DNA of 64,000 bases from an uncultured Oscillospiraceae bacterium (GTDB lineage Bacteria > Bacillota > Clostridia > Oscillospirales > Oscillospiraceae). The stretch is taken from assembly GCA_934574095.1 (NCBI GenBank), contig CAKTMW010000001.1, positions 1-64,000 on the forward strand. Direction: 5' to 3'. Below the pieces are notes generated by a model. The model did not search any database, had not been told where the DNA came from, and was given only the letters and a program-made list of their open reading frames with translations. Shown piece by piece: positions 57,873 to 64,000 of the stretch. The stretch's first letter is position 1, and every line of letters starts with the position of its first letter. The translations under genes and the position numbers were made by a program.

Positions 57873-58645
57873 TACCAGTCCTCCACACAGGGCGCCAGCA
57901 CGGGGCCGGACGCCGTTTGCAGAAATTCCGCCCGGACGCCGTACAGCCTTTCCATCAGCTCCGGCGTCAGCACATTGGCCGGACGGCCCCACGCGGCGGC
58001 GGTCCCGCCGTGCAGCGCCAGCAGGGTGGTGGCGAAGGTCAGGGCGTGCTGGGGGTTGTGGGTACTGAGGATCACAGTATAGCCCTGGGCCGCCAGACGG
58101 CGCACCATCTGCAATATCCGCAGCTGGTTGCCGTAGTCCAGCGCCGAGGTGGGCTCGTCCATCATCAGCACCTCTGCCTTTTGCGCCAGCGCACGGGCGA
58201 TCAGCACCAGCTGCTGCTCGCCGCCGGAGAGATGGGCAAAGTTCCGCTCCCGCAGATGGGCCGCGCCCACCTGCTCCAGCGCCTCGTCCGCCTGCCGTAT
58301 CTGGGCCGCGCCCGGCTGCTGGAAGGCGTTCAGCTGACGGGCCGCGCCCATCAGCACCGTGTCCAGCACCGTGTAGCCGAAGGTGGGCGGGTGTATCTGG
58401 GGGATGTAGGCGATGCGTCTGGCCCGCTCACGGGGCGGCAGGGCCGAAAGGTCCTGACCGTCCATTTTTATGTGCCCCCTTTGGGGCGTTAATGTACTTA
58501 AAATGCACCGGAAAAGGGTGGTTTTTCCCACGCCGTTGGGGCCGAGAACGGACACCAGCTCACCCTTTTCCGCCGTGAAGGACACGTCGCGCAGCACCGG
58601 GGTATCGCCATAGGCGAAGGACAGGTTTTCCACAGAAAGGCTCAC
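57872..58645 (-). CDS. ABC transporter ATPase, FecE/BtuD type
   Basis: 257 residues. Walker A LGPNGVGKTTL, FGYTVLDTVLMG, signature LSGGEQQLVLIARAL, Walker B VLMMDEPTSALD and switch His in LSTHNPQHA match the FecE family. Start is GTG 58645, overlapping the permease stop by 4 bases and preceded by AAAGGAG. The large in-frame extension upstream is read-through of the permease in another frame and is spurious. Confidence 0.92.
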   Translation of the reverse strand: MSLSVENLSFAYGDTPVLRDVSFTAEKGELVSVLGPNGVGKTTLFRCILSTLTPQRGHIKMDGQDLSALPPRERARRIAYIPQIHPPTFGYTVLDTVLMGAARQLNAFQQPGAAQIRQADEALEQVGAAHLRERNFAHLSGGEQQLVLIARALAQKAEVLMMDEPTSALDYGNQLRILQMVRRLAAQGYTVILSTHNPQHALTFATTLLALHGGTAAAWGRPANVLTPELMERLYGVRAEFLQTASGPVLAPCVEDW

Positions 58646-59676
58646 AGCACATGCTCCTTTCTGGTCATAAGATAGATGAAGAACGGCGCGCCGATAAAGG
58701 CCGTCAGGATGCCGATGGGAATCTCCACCGCCAGCAGATTGCGGGACACGTTGTCCACCAGCAGCAGGAAGATCGCGCCCAGCAGCATGGCCGCCGGTAG
58801 CAGGCGGCGGCAGTCGCTGCCCACCGGCTTGCGGCTGAGATGGGGGATCACAAGACCCACCCAGCCGATCATACCGCTGACGGAGACGCTGGCGGCGGTC
58901 AGCACCGTGGCGCACAGGATCACCACCAGCCGTAGCGCCGTGGTGTTGACGCCCATGGAGCGGGTCTCCTCCTCGCTGAGGGTCAGCAGATTGACGCGCC
59001 AGCGCAGCAGCAGAAGCGGCACCGCGCCCAGCGCCATCGGCAGCAGGGCGAAGGTCACGTCCTTCATCCGGGTGCCGCTGAGACTGCCCATGAGCCAATA
59101 GGTGATGGCGGGCAGCTGATTGGTGGGGTCGGCCACCAGCTTGATATAGGAGGTTCCGGCGGAGAACAAGGATGAGATCATGATGCCCGCCAGCAGCAGG
59201 TTCACCACCTGATTGCCCCGGATGCCGCGGGCCAGCACGTACACCAGCGCCACCGTGGCAAGACTGGCGGCGAAGGCCGCCGCCGTGACGCCGAGACGCT
59301 GGAGCCCCAGCAAGATCGCCAGCGCCGCGCCGAAGCAGGCCCCCGACGACGCGCCCAGAATGTCCGGCGCGGCCATGGGGTTGCGGAACACCGATTGATA
59401 GGCCGTTCCGGCGGCGGACAGAGAGCATCCCACCAGACAGGCCAGCAGAATGCGGGGCAGCCGCACGTTCAGCACGGCGATCTCCATGTTGCCTGTCCAT
59501 GTCTGGGTCAGGGGAACGACCCTGGACAGCAGGATGCGCACCACCTGCCGGATGGGCACATCGTACCGCCCCAGCACGAAGGACGCCAGAAACAGCGCCA
59601 GCAGCGCCGCCGCCAGAACGGCGAGCCACAGCGCGGCGCGGCGGTCGGCTGCGGTGCGGGGCATGGTCTGTCTCAT
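58642..59676 (-). CDS. FecCD-family ABC transporter permease
   Basis: 344 residues with about ten membrane helices. FecCD landmarks are VRLPRILLACLVGCSLSAAG, QSVFRNPMAAPDILGASSGA, GMIGWVGLVIPHLSRKPVGS and LEIPIGILTAFIGAPFFIYL-like end. Forms the pore with itself or as a dimer. AAAAGGAGGG precedes the ATG. First gene of the four-gene operon. Confidence 0.93.
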   Translation of the reverse strand: MRQTMPRTAADRRAALWLAVLAAALLALFLASFVLGRYDVPIRQVVRILLSRVVPLTQTWTGNMEIAVLNVRLPRILLACLVGCSLSAAGTAYQSVFRNPMAAPDILGASSGACFGAALAILLGLQRLGVTAAAFAASLATVALVYVLARGIRGNQVVNLLLAGIMISSLFSAGTSYIKLVADPTNQLPAITYWLMGSLSGTRMKDVTFALLPMALGAVPLLLLRWRVNLLTLSEEETRSMGVNTTALRLVVILCATVLTAASVSVSGMIGWVGLVIPHLSRKPVGSDCRRLLPAAMLLGAIFLLLVDNVSRNLLAVEIPIGILTAFIGAPFFIYLMTRKEHVL

Positions 59677-59713
59677 GGGTGTCCCTCCTTTTTACATAGT
59701 GATTCAGTATTCT

Positions 59714-59742
59714 ATTGTATAGCGTTATTCTTCTTTGCGCAA
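59714..59742 (-). promoter_or_regulatory. Possible promoter of the transporter operon
   Basis: On the minus strand TTGCGC (59737-59742) and TACAAT (59714-59719) are 17 bases apart, about 40 bases before the permease start. No corrinoid riboswitch is visible between it and the gene. A hairpin ACAGGCCG/CGGCCTGT lies at 59788-59806. Confidence 0.45.
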
Positions 59743-59955
59743 TACGACCTGTTCGGTATCGTCGGATTTTTATGCGATGATAAGAAAACAGGCCGTGACG
59801 GCCTGTCTTTTCGTATGGGGTATTTCGCGCCCCGGCGCGAGGGGTGTTTCGCCCCTGCGGGGATGAGGGCGGCCTCCGGCGGCCCTCTTTTCCCAGCAGC
59901 TGGAAAAGTGGGCAAAAGAGCCGGAAGAAACCAATGGTTTCTTCACTTCCTTGCG

Positions 59956-60241
59956 CGCTATGGTGCATATAGAATTGTAAGTACTTACCACACGTTCACG
60001 CAAGATTTTCTTTTTTCGTTTCGTCAAAAGGATCGTCTTTACTCCTGCGCCGCTGCCGCTGATGCCAATAATGAACAGCACTGTTGGTTCTACCGTTGAT
60101 AACGTGAGCGGCAGCGGCGCAAGAAGAAAGTCGATGCGTCACACGTAACGATAACTACCGTGTTCTGTAAACGCGTGGTATAAGGTATCATAATTGGTAA
60201 AAGGGATAGCGTGTGGCGGATTCTTAAACCGCAGGTTTAAG
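59956..60241 (+). repeat. Dispersed palindromic element, copy C
   Basis: Core 59956-60211 (256 bp) with CGCTATGG and GGATAGCG ends. The inner 14-bp stem GCGCCGCTGCCGCT 60047-60060 pairs with 60107-60120, with a 46-base loop. The tail palindrome CTTAAACC-gca-GGTTTAAG is at 60223-60241. Arms are about 91 bases on each side and imperfectly complementary over their length. Sits in the gene-free stretch 59677-60458, which otherwise contains only hairpins. Confidence 0.88.
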
Positions 60242-60337
60242 CAGCGTTTTTGGGTACTTTTGCCGCTGTGGGCAAAAGTACCTCGTCCCCGCAGGGACGA
60301 AATATTCCTTCGCCCCGGAGGGCGAAACCTCCCAATA

Positions 60338-60464
60338 AGGGCGGGGAAGAACCCCGCCCCTACAACTGCCTATCGATAGACCGCCGTAGGGCGGGGCCAA
60401 TGTGCCCCGCCGTTGATGGTACGTCAGGTATCGTGCGGCGGGCCACACGGGGCCCGCCCTACGA
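60338..60464. repeat. GC-rich CGTAGGGCGGGG-type repeats
   Basis: GGGCGGGGAAGAACCCCGCCCC, CGTAGGGCGGGGCCAATGTG with CCCCGCCG, and GGCGGGCCACACGGGGCCCGCC. The last unit extends into the 3' end of the YqeC gene and supplies its stop codon. Confidence 0.75.
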
Positions 60465-61136
60465 AATGGTGCGATACCGCTTCTCCCACAAACTCCCCGC
60501 TATTACCTTGCCGGGGAGAAGGGCCACCAGCGCTTCCGCATTGCGCCAGTCCTGCGGCGTTTCCACCTTGTTGACGTAGACCCAGCCGTCAGCGTAGCCC
60601 TCGGCGCGGAGCACCGCCGCTTCCAATGCAGGGGTGACCACATCGTCCTCCGCCGCGCCGCACAGGGCGGCATAGCGCTCCGGGCGGTGACAGACCTGAC
60701 GGATGGGGTGGCCGAAGCCGTCGGCTCCCACCACGTAGACAGTCTGGCGGGCGTTGGGCGGGATCACCGGCTCGTGTGGTGCGTGAGCCTTCAGGGGCAG
60801 GCGCTTGGCGCCGTCGGCCTCCACCAGCACGAAGTCCGCCAGCTGCGCCAGCGCCGCAAAGGGCAGCGCCGGGGCGGTCAGCTTGCCCTCCGCCGTTTCG
60901 CTGGCCACGCACACCACGCCACGGGCCGCCAGCGCGGCGGACACGGCGGCAGCGCCGCCGGACAGCAGCACGGGGTATTGCTCCGGCCTTTGGATATGGG
61001 TGGAGGTGGTGACCACCACCGTGCCGCGGCGGCGCAGCTCCTCCGCCAGCATATACATAAGCGTGGTCTTACCGCCGCCGCCGATGAGAGCGGTGACGCC
61101 CTGTTCCACACCCAGCAGGACGGAAATGTCCATCAT
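60459..61136 (-). CDS. yqeC: YqeC-like selenium-dependent hydroxylase accessory protein
   Basis: 225 residues. The P-loop GVTALIGGGGKTTLMYMLA is at about residue 20, then VVTTSTHIQRPEQYP, VLVEADGAKRLPLKAHAPHE and VNKVETPQDW. This pattern fits the YqeC family linked to selenium-dependent molybdenum hydroxylases. It starts in a 4-base overlap with the upstream phosphatase gene and uses GGAGG. Its stop codon lies inside an intergenic-type repeat, so the C-terminus may be altered. Confidence 0.87.
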   Translation of the reverse strand: MMDISVLLGVEQGVTALIGGGGKTTLMYMLAEELRRRGTVVVTTSTHIQRPEQYPVLLSGGAAAVSAALAARGVVCVASETAEGKLTAPALPFAALAQLADFVLVEADGAKRLPLKAHAPHEPVIPPNARQTVYVVGADGFGHPIRQVCHRPERYAALCGAAEDDVVTPALEAAVLRAEGYADGWVYVNKVETPQDWRNAEALVALLPGKVIAGSLWEKRYRTIS

Positions 61137-61696
61137 ATGTCCTCCGGCACACGCACCCATTTGACGGGCGTGCCGTTTTCAAAGGTCACCTGATAGCCGG
61201 TGCCCGCCTTGCGGTACCAGTCCACCCGCAGCCCGCCGAACCACGTCATCATGAACCCGGCGATGACGCCGCCGTGGATGACGCACACCGCATCGGTGTC
61301 CTCCGCCAGTACCGTCTCCATGGCCTTCAGGTTCCGCTCCGTGGTCTGGGGCGCACTTTCGCCGTTGGGGCAGGGGAGATGCTCGCTGTCGGTGATCCAG
61401 TGCTGGAAGGCGGGATCGTCCTTCAGCTGGTCATAGCTGCGCATCTCGAAATCGCCGAAGTCCATCTCCCGCAGCCCCGGCAGCGCCGTGTGGGGCACGT
61501 CGCCATAGATGGCCCGGAGGGTCTGCTCCGTCCGCACCAGACCGCTGGTGAAATACCGGGGCGCGGTGGGGTACTGAGCGGCGTGGGCATGCAGCTCCGC
61601 CAGAGACTCCGGCAGCACCGGGATATCCGCCGCGCCGTAATACAGGTCGTTGATGCTGCCTTCGGTCTGGCCGTGGCGTATCAAGGTCAAGATCAT
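61133..61696 (-). CDS. Histidine phosphatase family protein (CobC-like)
   Basis: 187 residues. The phosphoglycerate-mutase fold has its catalytic RHG in LIRHGQTEGS at residue 5 and the second His in CVIHGGVIAGF (about 140), with Glu in REMDFGDFE. In cobalamin gene clusters this family supplies alpha-ribazole phosphatase (CobC). Start 61696 has GGAGG. It overlaps genes on both sides by 4 bases. Confidence 0.87.
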   Translation of the reverse strand: MILTLIRHGQTEGSINDLYYGAADIPVLPESLAELHAHAAQYPTAPRYFTSGLVRTEQTLRAIYGDVPHTALPGLREMDFGDFEMRSYDQLKDDPAFQHWITDSEHLPCPNGESAPQTTERNLKAMETVLAEDTDAVCVIHGGVIAGFMMTWFGGLRVDWYRKAGTGYQVTFENGTPVKWVRVPEDI

Positions 61697-62043
61697 TTCA
61701 ATTCCTCCGTTAATCCGCATAATATCCGGGTCACATGGGCCGCCTCACGGGCCAGACGCTGCACCAGCGTGCCGTGTACCTCTCGCCACGCCCGCTCCGC
61801 GCCGTCCATGGGGACGATGCCGCCGCCCACCTCCCGGGTGATGACCACCGCGTTTTCAAAAAGGGGCAGGTACTGCTCCGCGTTATCGCAGCGGCGGGTC
61901 AGGGCCTCCAGGTGCCAATAACATTTCTTTCCCGGCACCGGATCGCCCGCCGCCAGATCGCATACGTCGGCCATGGTCAGGCCGTAATGCCGGAGCGCCC
62001 AGGTCAGCTTGCCCTGAAACGCGCCGCCGATCACCAATTCCAT
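61693..62043 (-). CDS. Short CobU-like protein
   Basis: 116 residues, clearly shorter than CobU (about 180). It begins with MELVIGGAFQGKLTWAL, a P-loop-like GGAFQGK lacking the usual Ser/Thr after Lys. Later VVITREVGGGIVPMDGAERA and ILCGLTEEL resemble the C-terminal CobU region. A full CobU lies two genes upstream, so this is a divergent paralogue that may have lost kinase activity. Start 62043 is set by GAGGTGA. Confidence 0.75.
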   Translation of the reverse strand: MELVIGGAFQGKLTWALRHYGLTMADVCDLAAGDPVPGKKCYWHLEALTRRCDNAEQYLPLFENAVVITREVGGGIVPMDGAERAWREVHGTLVQRLAREAAHVTRILCGLTEELK

Positions 62044-62048
62044 ACTCG

Positions 62049-62780
62049 TCACCTCACCAAAGTCAATACCGCAAGGCCCCACAGCTCGCCCAGCGTCAGG
62101 GCGAAGCCCGACACGTCGCCGGACATGCCGCCCAGCTGCCGGTCAGCGTACCACACCGCCAGCCAATAGCCCACGGCCGCCGCCAAGGGGGCGAAGCTGC
62201 CCCACAGCGCCAGCGGCACGATGATCGCCGCCGCCATCACAAGGGCAGCAAAGACCACATAGGGGGTCTTTCGGCCGGTCATGGCGGCGTACTGGCTGGT
62301 GGTCATGGGCCGCAGCGTCAGCACCGCCAGCGCCGCGCAGGCACGACTGGCCGCCGGGATCAGCAGCAGGGGCAGCAACGGCAACTCCTCCCGCGCCATG
62401 GCGAAGCTCCACTGGCTCAGCGCCAGCAGCACCATGGAGATCACGGCGAACGCGCCGCAGTGGGAGTCCTTCAAAATCTCCTGCCGCCGGGGCAGGTCGC
62501 GGCGGCTCAGCACCGCGTCGCACACGTCCATGAAGCCGTCCAGATGGAGAAAACCTGTCGCCAGCCACGGGGCAGCGGCGATGAGCAGGCCCGCCGCGCT
62601 CTGGGGCAAAAACCGCCCCACATACGCCGCCAGCAGCCACACACCGCCCACCACCAGCCCCACAAGGGGCAGACAGCAGATCATTTTGCTGCGGGCCTTT
62701 TCGTTCCAGATTTTCAGCGGGCAGGGGATGGCCAGAAACATGCCCCACGCCATGAAAAAGCCGTAGATCCAATCCTTCAC
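62049..62780 (-). CDS. cobS: Adenosylcobinamide-GDP ribazoletransferase
   Basis: 243 residues with about six membrane helices. CobS motifs FLAIPCPLKIWNEKARSKMI, LVVGGVWLL, GFLHLDGFMDVCDAVLSRRD and LKDSHCGAFAVISMV match the DGxxDxxDGL-like metal site region. Joins adenosylcobinamide-GDP with alpha-ribazole phosphate at the membrane. Start is GTG 62780, overlapping the cobU stop by 4 bases. Confidence 0.93.
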   Translation of the reverse strand: MKDWIYGFFMAWGMFLAIPCPLKIWNEKARSKMICCLPLVGLVVGGVWLLAAYVGRFLPQSAAGLLIAAAPWLATGFLHLDGFMDVCDAVLSRRDLPRRQEILKDSHCGAFAVISMVLLALSQWSFAMAREELPLLPLLLIPAASRACAALAVLTLRPMTTSQYAAMTGRKTPYVVFAALVMAAAIIVPLALWGSFAPLAAAVGYWLAVWYADRQLGGMSGDVSGFALTLGELWGLAVLTLVR

Positions 62781-63310
62781 AAGGGCCACGCTCCCTTCCA
62801 CACACGGGGCAGGCCCGCCGCCATGTCGCACACCACGTCAAATTCCGCCGCCAGATGGCGGCACACCTGGGCAAGGCCACGGACGTAGACCTCCGTCCAG
62901 TCTTGATCGTCCTCGCCGCCCCGCCACAGGTCGTCGCAGACACAGACGAAGTGGGCGCTGTGGCGGCTGACGGCCAGCAGCTCCGCCGTCACAGTCTCCG
63001 CCGCATTCGCATCGAATTCCGGGCCGAACATGGCCTCAGACAAGGCGGCGGTAACGCTGTCCAGCAGCACCGCGCCGCTTCTGTCGATGTCCGGCAGGGC
63101 GGCGGCCAGGCCGGTGCTGCGCTCGATGGTCCGGAAGCCCCAGCCCTCCCGGTCGGCAATGTGCCGCAGGACACGCTGGTGATCCTCGCCGTCTCGCGGC
63201 GTCATGGTAGCCCAATAGTACATGGGAGCGCCCGCCGCCAGATGGCGGCACAGGCGCTGGGCGGCGGTGCTCTTGCCGCTCTTGCTGCCGCCGATCAGTA
63301 AAATCCTCAT
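62777..63310 (-). CDS. cobU: Adenosylcobinamide kinase/guanylyltransferase
   Basis: 177 residues. P-loop LLIGGSKSGKSTAAQ at the start, YYWATMTPRDGEDHQRVLRH with the guanylylated-His region, and VLLDSVTAALSEAM. It phosphorylates adenosylcobinamide and transfers GMP to it. Start ATG 63310 overlaps cobT by 4 bases. Confidence 0.92.
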   Translation of the reverse strand: MRILLIGGSKSGKSTAAQRLCRHLAAGAPMYYWATMTPRDGEDHQRVLRHIADREGWGFRTIERSTGLAAALPDIDRSGAVLLDSVTAALSEAMFGPEFDANAAETVTAELLAVSRHSAHFVCVCDDLWRGGEDDQDWTEVYVRGLAQVCRHLAAEFDVVCDMAAGLPRVWKGAWPL

Positions 63311-64000
63311 GCGCCCTCCACCGTAAAGCTGTCGCCGGAGCGGATGGGCTCCAGATAGTCGTCCTGAATGGCGGCCTCGGCGAATGTCGCCATGTTCTTC
63401 ATCACGCCGCAGGCGCCCTCCAGCACCCGGAACAGCAGGGGACAGCCGCTGCCCTCCCCCAGACGCATATCCAGCGCAAGGCAGGGCGTCAGGCCCAGCG
63501 CCTGGGCCGCCCTGGCGTAGCCCAGCTCGTAGGACTGGTGGGACAGGAACAGGTAATCCGCCGCGGCGGGGCACAGATGCACGGCGCACAGAGCGGCGAC
63601 GACGGAGATGTAGCCGTCCACGGCGGCGGCGATCCCCTCGTGGGCGCAGCCCAGAAACGCGCCGGTCATGGCGGCGATGTCCAGCCCGCCCACCTTGTGG
63701 AGCACGTCCAGCACGTCGTTTTTGTCGGGACGGTGCAGCGCCAAAGCGCGGCGCAGCACCTGCTTCTTCCGGTCAAAGCCCTCGTCGGTGAGGCCGCCGC
63801 CCCGGCCGGTGACAGTCTCCACTGCCGCGTCCAGCAGCACCGAGAGCACGGCGGCGCTGGTGGTGGTGTTGCCGATGCCCATTTCGCCGATGCCCAGCAC
63901 CGAAATACCGTCGGCTTTCGCCTGCGCGGCGGCCTCCATGCCCACCGCCAGCGCCTGAAGCGCTTCGGCACGGGTCATGGCGGGCTCCGCCGCCATGTTG
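63307..64000 (-). CDS. cobT: Nicotinate-nucleotide-dimethylbenzimidazole phosphoribosyltransferase, 5' partial
   Basis: The frame is open to the window edge; about 230 C-terminal residues are visible of about 350. ISVLGIGEMGIGNTTTSAAV, GRGGGLTDEGFDRKKQVLRR and FLSHQSYELGYARAAQALGL are CobT motifs; the catalytic Glu lies within the last 30 residues. Activates the lower-ligand base as alpha-ribazole phosphate. First visible gene of the cobTUS operon. Confidence 0.93.
   Translation of the reverse strand, partial: NMAAEPAMTRAEALQALAVGMEAAAQAKADGISVLGIGEMGIGNTTTSAAVLSVLLDAAVETVTGRGGGLTDEGFDRKKQVLRRALALHRPDKNDVLDVLHKVGGLDIAAMTGAFLGCAHEGIAAAVDGYISVVAALCAVHLCPAAADYLFLSHQSYELGYARAAQALGLTPCLALDMRLGEGSGCPLLFRVLEGACGVMKNMATFAEAAIQDDYLEPIRSGDSFTVEGA

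Noticed and set aside
59743-59955. Cobalamin riboswitch sought upstream of the transporter operon
   Set aside because: No B12-box-like AGCCAGGAGACCTGCC-type element or large multi-stem aptamer is visible on the relevant strand.
57872-59968. 698-codon frame covering the transporter ATPase and permease regions
   Set aside because: Only the last 257 residues are an ATPase with a proper GTG start; the rest is an out-of-frame reading of the FecCD permease.

Overview
This window reads as a chromosomal segment of a GC-rich anaerobic Firmicute, most likely an Oscillospiraceae (Clostridium cluster IV) gut bacterium of the Oscillibacter/Flavonifractor/Lawsonibacter kind. The inference rests on strong GGAGG ribosome sites, roughly 60 % GC by eye, RNase J, a two-subunit glycine decarboxylase under a glycine riboswitch, corrinoid synthesis genes, and many GC-rich intergenic palindromes. 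No rRNA, CRISPR array or complete insertion sequence was seen. No database search was run, so all family names come from motif recognition.

Layout. 1-8.7 kb: SPFH protein (cut by the window edge), two zinc-ribbon paralogues, CorA, fumarase and malic enzyme, a membrane-tethered HTH regulator with a 28-residue membrane peptide, and RNase J behind a long leader. 9.1-12.2 kb: a tRNA-Met/Glu/Val operon, then an integrase and a sliding-clamp-like gene that end abruptly inside a truncated livF, i.e. the scar of an integrated element. 12.2-15.2 kb: a cytidylate-kinase-like protein, an Rrf2 regulator divergent from cysK with an unusual Cys-Cys leader peptide between them, and a BrnT/BrnA toxin-antitoxin pair. 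15.3-28.4 kb: glycosyltransferase, two-component system, a decaying MarR/ABC exporter locus, and redox/regulatory genes (cupin, flavodoxin, MerR, two LysR, Vat-like acetyltransferase, aldo-keto reductase remnant).

28.6-36.2 kb: the glycine cleavage operon, read right to left: tandem glycine riboswitch with terminator, a GcvT-SHMT fusion, gcvH, gcvPA, gcvPB, lpdA. 36.3-48.7 kb: lyxose isomerase/sugar kinase, MgtC, an FbpABC-type transporter, a ROK-like protein, a repeat-bearing membrane protein, a short-chain dehydrogenase, YitT and a sigma-like pair. 48.8-54.2 kb: tRNA-Thr/Tyr, a four-helix-bundle protein, an S24/HTH repressor with a phased operator array, ferredoxin, rpsO and pnp. 54.3-64 kb: molybdenum-hydroxylase accessory genes (NTPase, XdhC, YqeC), a FecCD-type metal-chelate/corrinoid transporter, and cobalamin nucleotide-loop assembly genes (phosphatase, CobU-like, CobS, CobU, CobT).

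The most striking unexplained structure is a 284-286 bp palindromic element present three times (1268-1551 inverted, 51076-51359, 59956-60241). Each copy has CGCTAT-type ends, an identical 14-bp inner stem around a loop of exactly 46 bases, and a CTTAAACC/GGTTTAAG palindrome 10-11 bases past one end. The second most interesting locus is the cysK leader at 13468-13628, which combines a consensus promoter, an Rrf2-type operator at the start point and a 14-residue peptide with adjacent cysteine codons.
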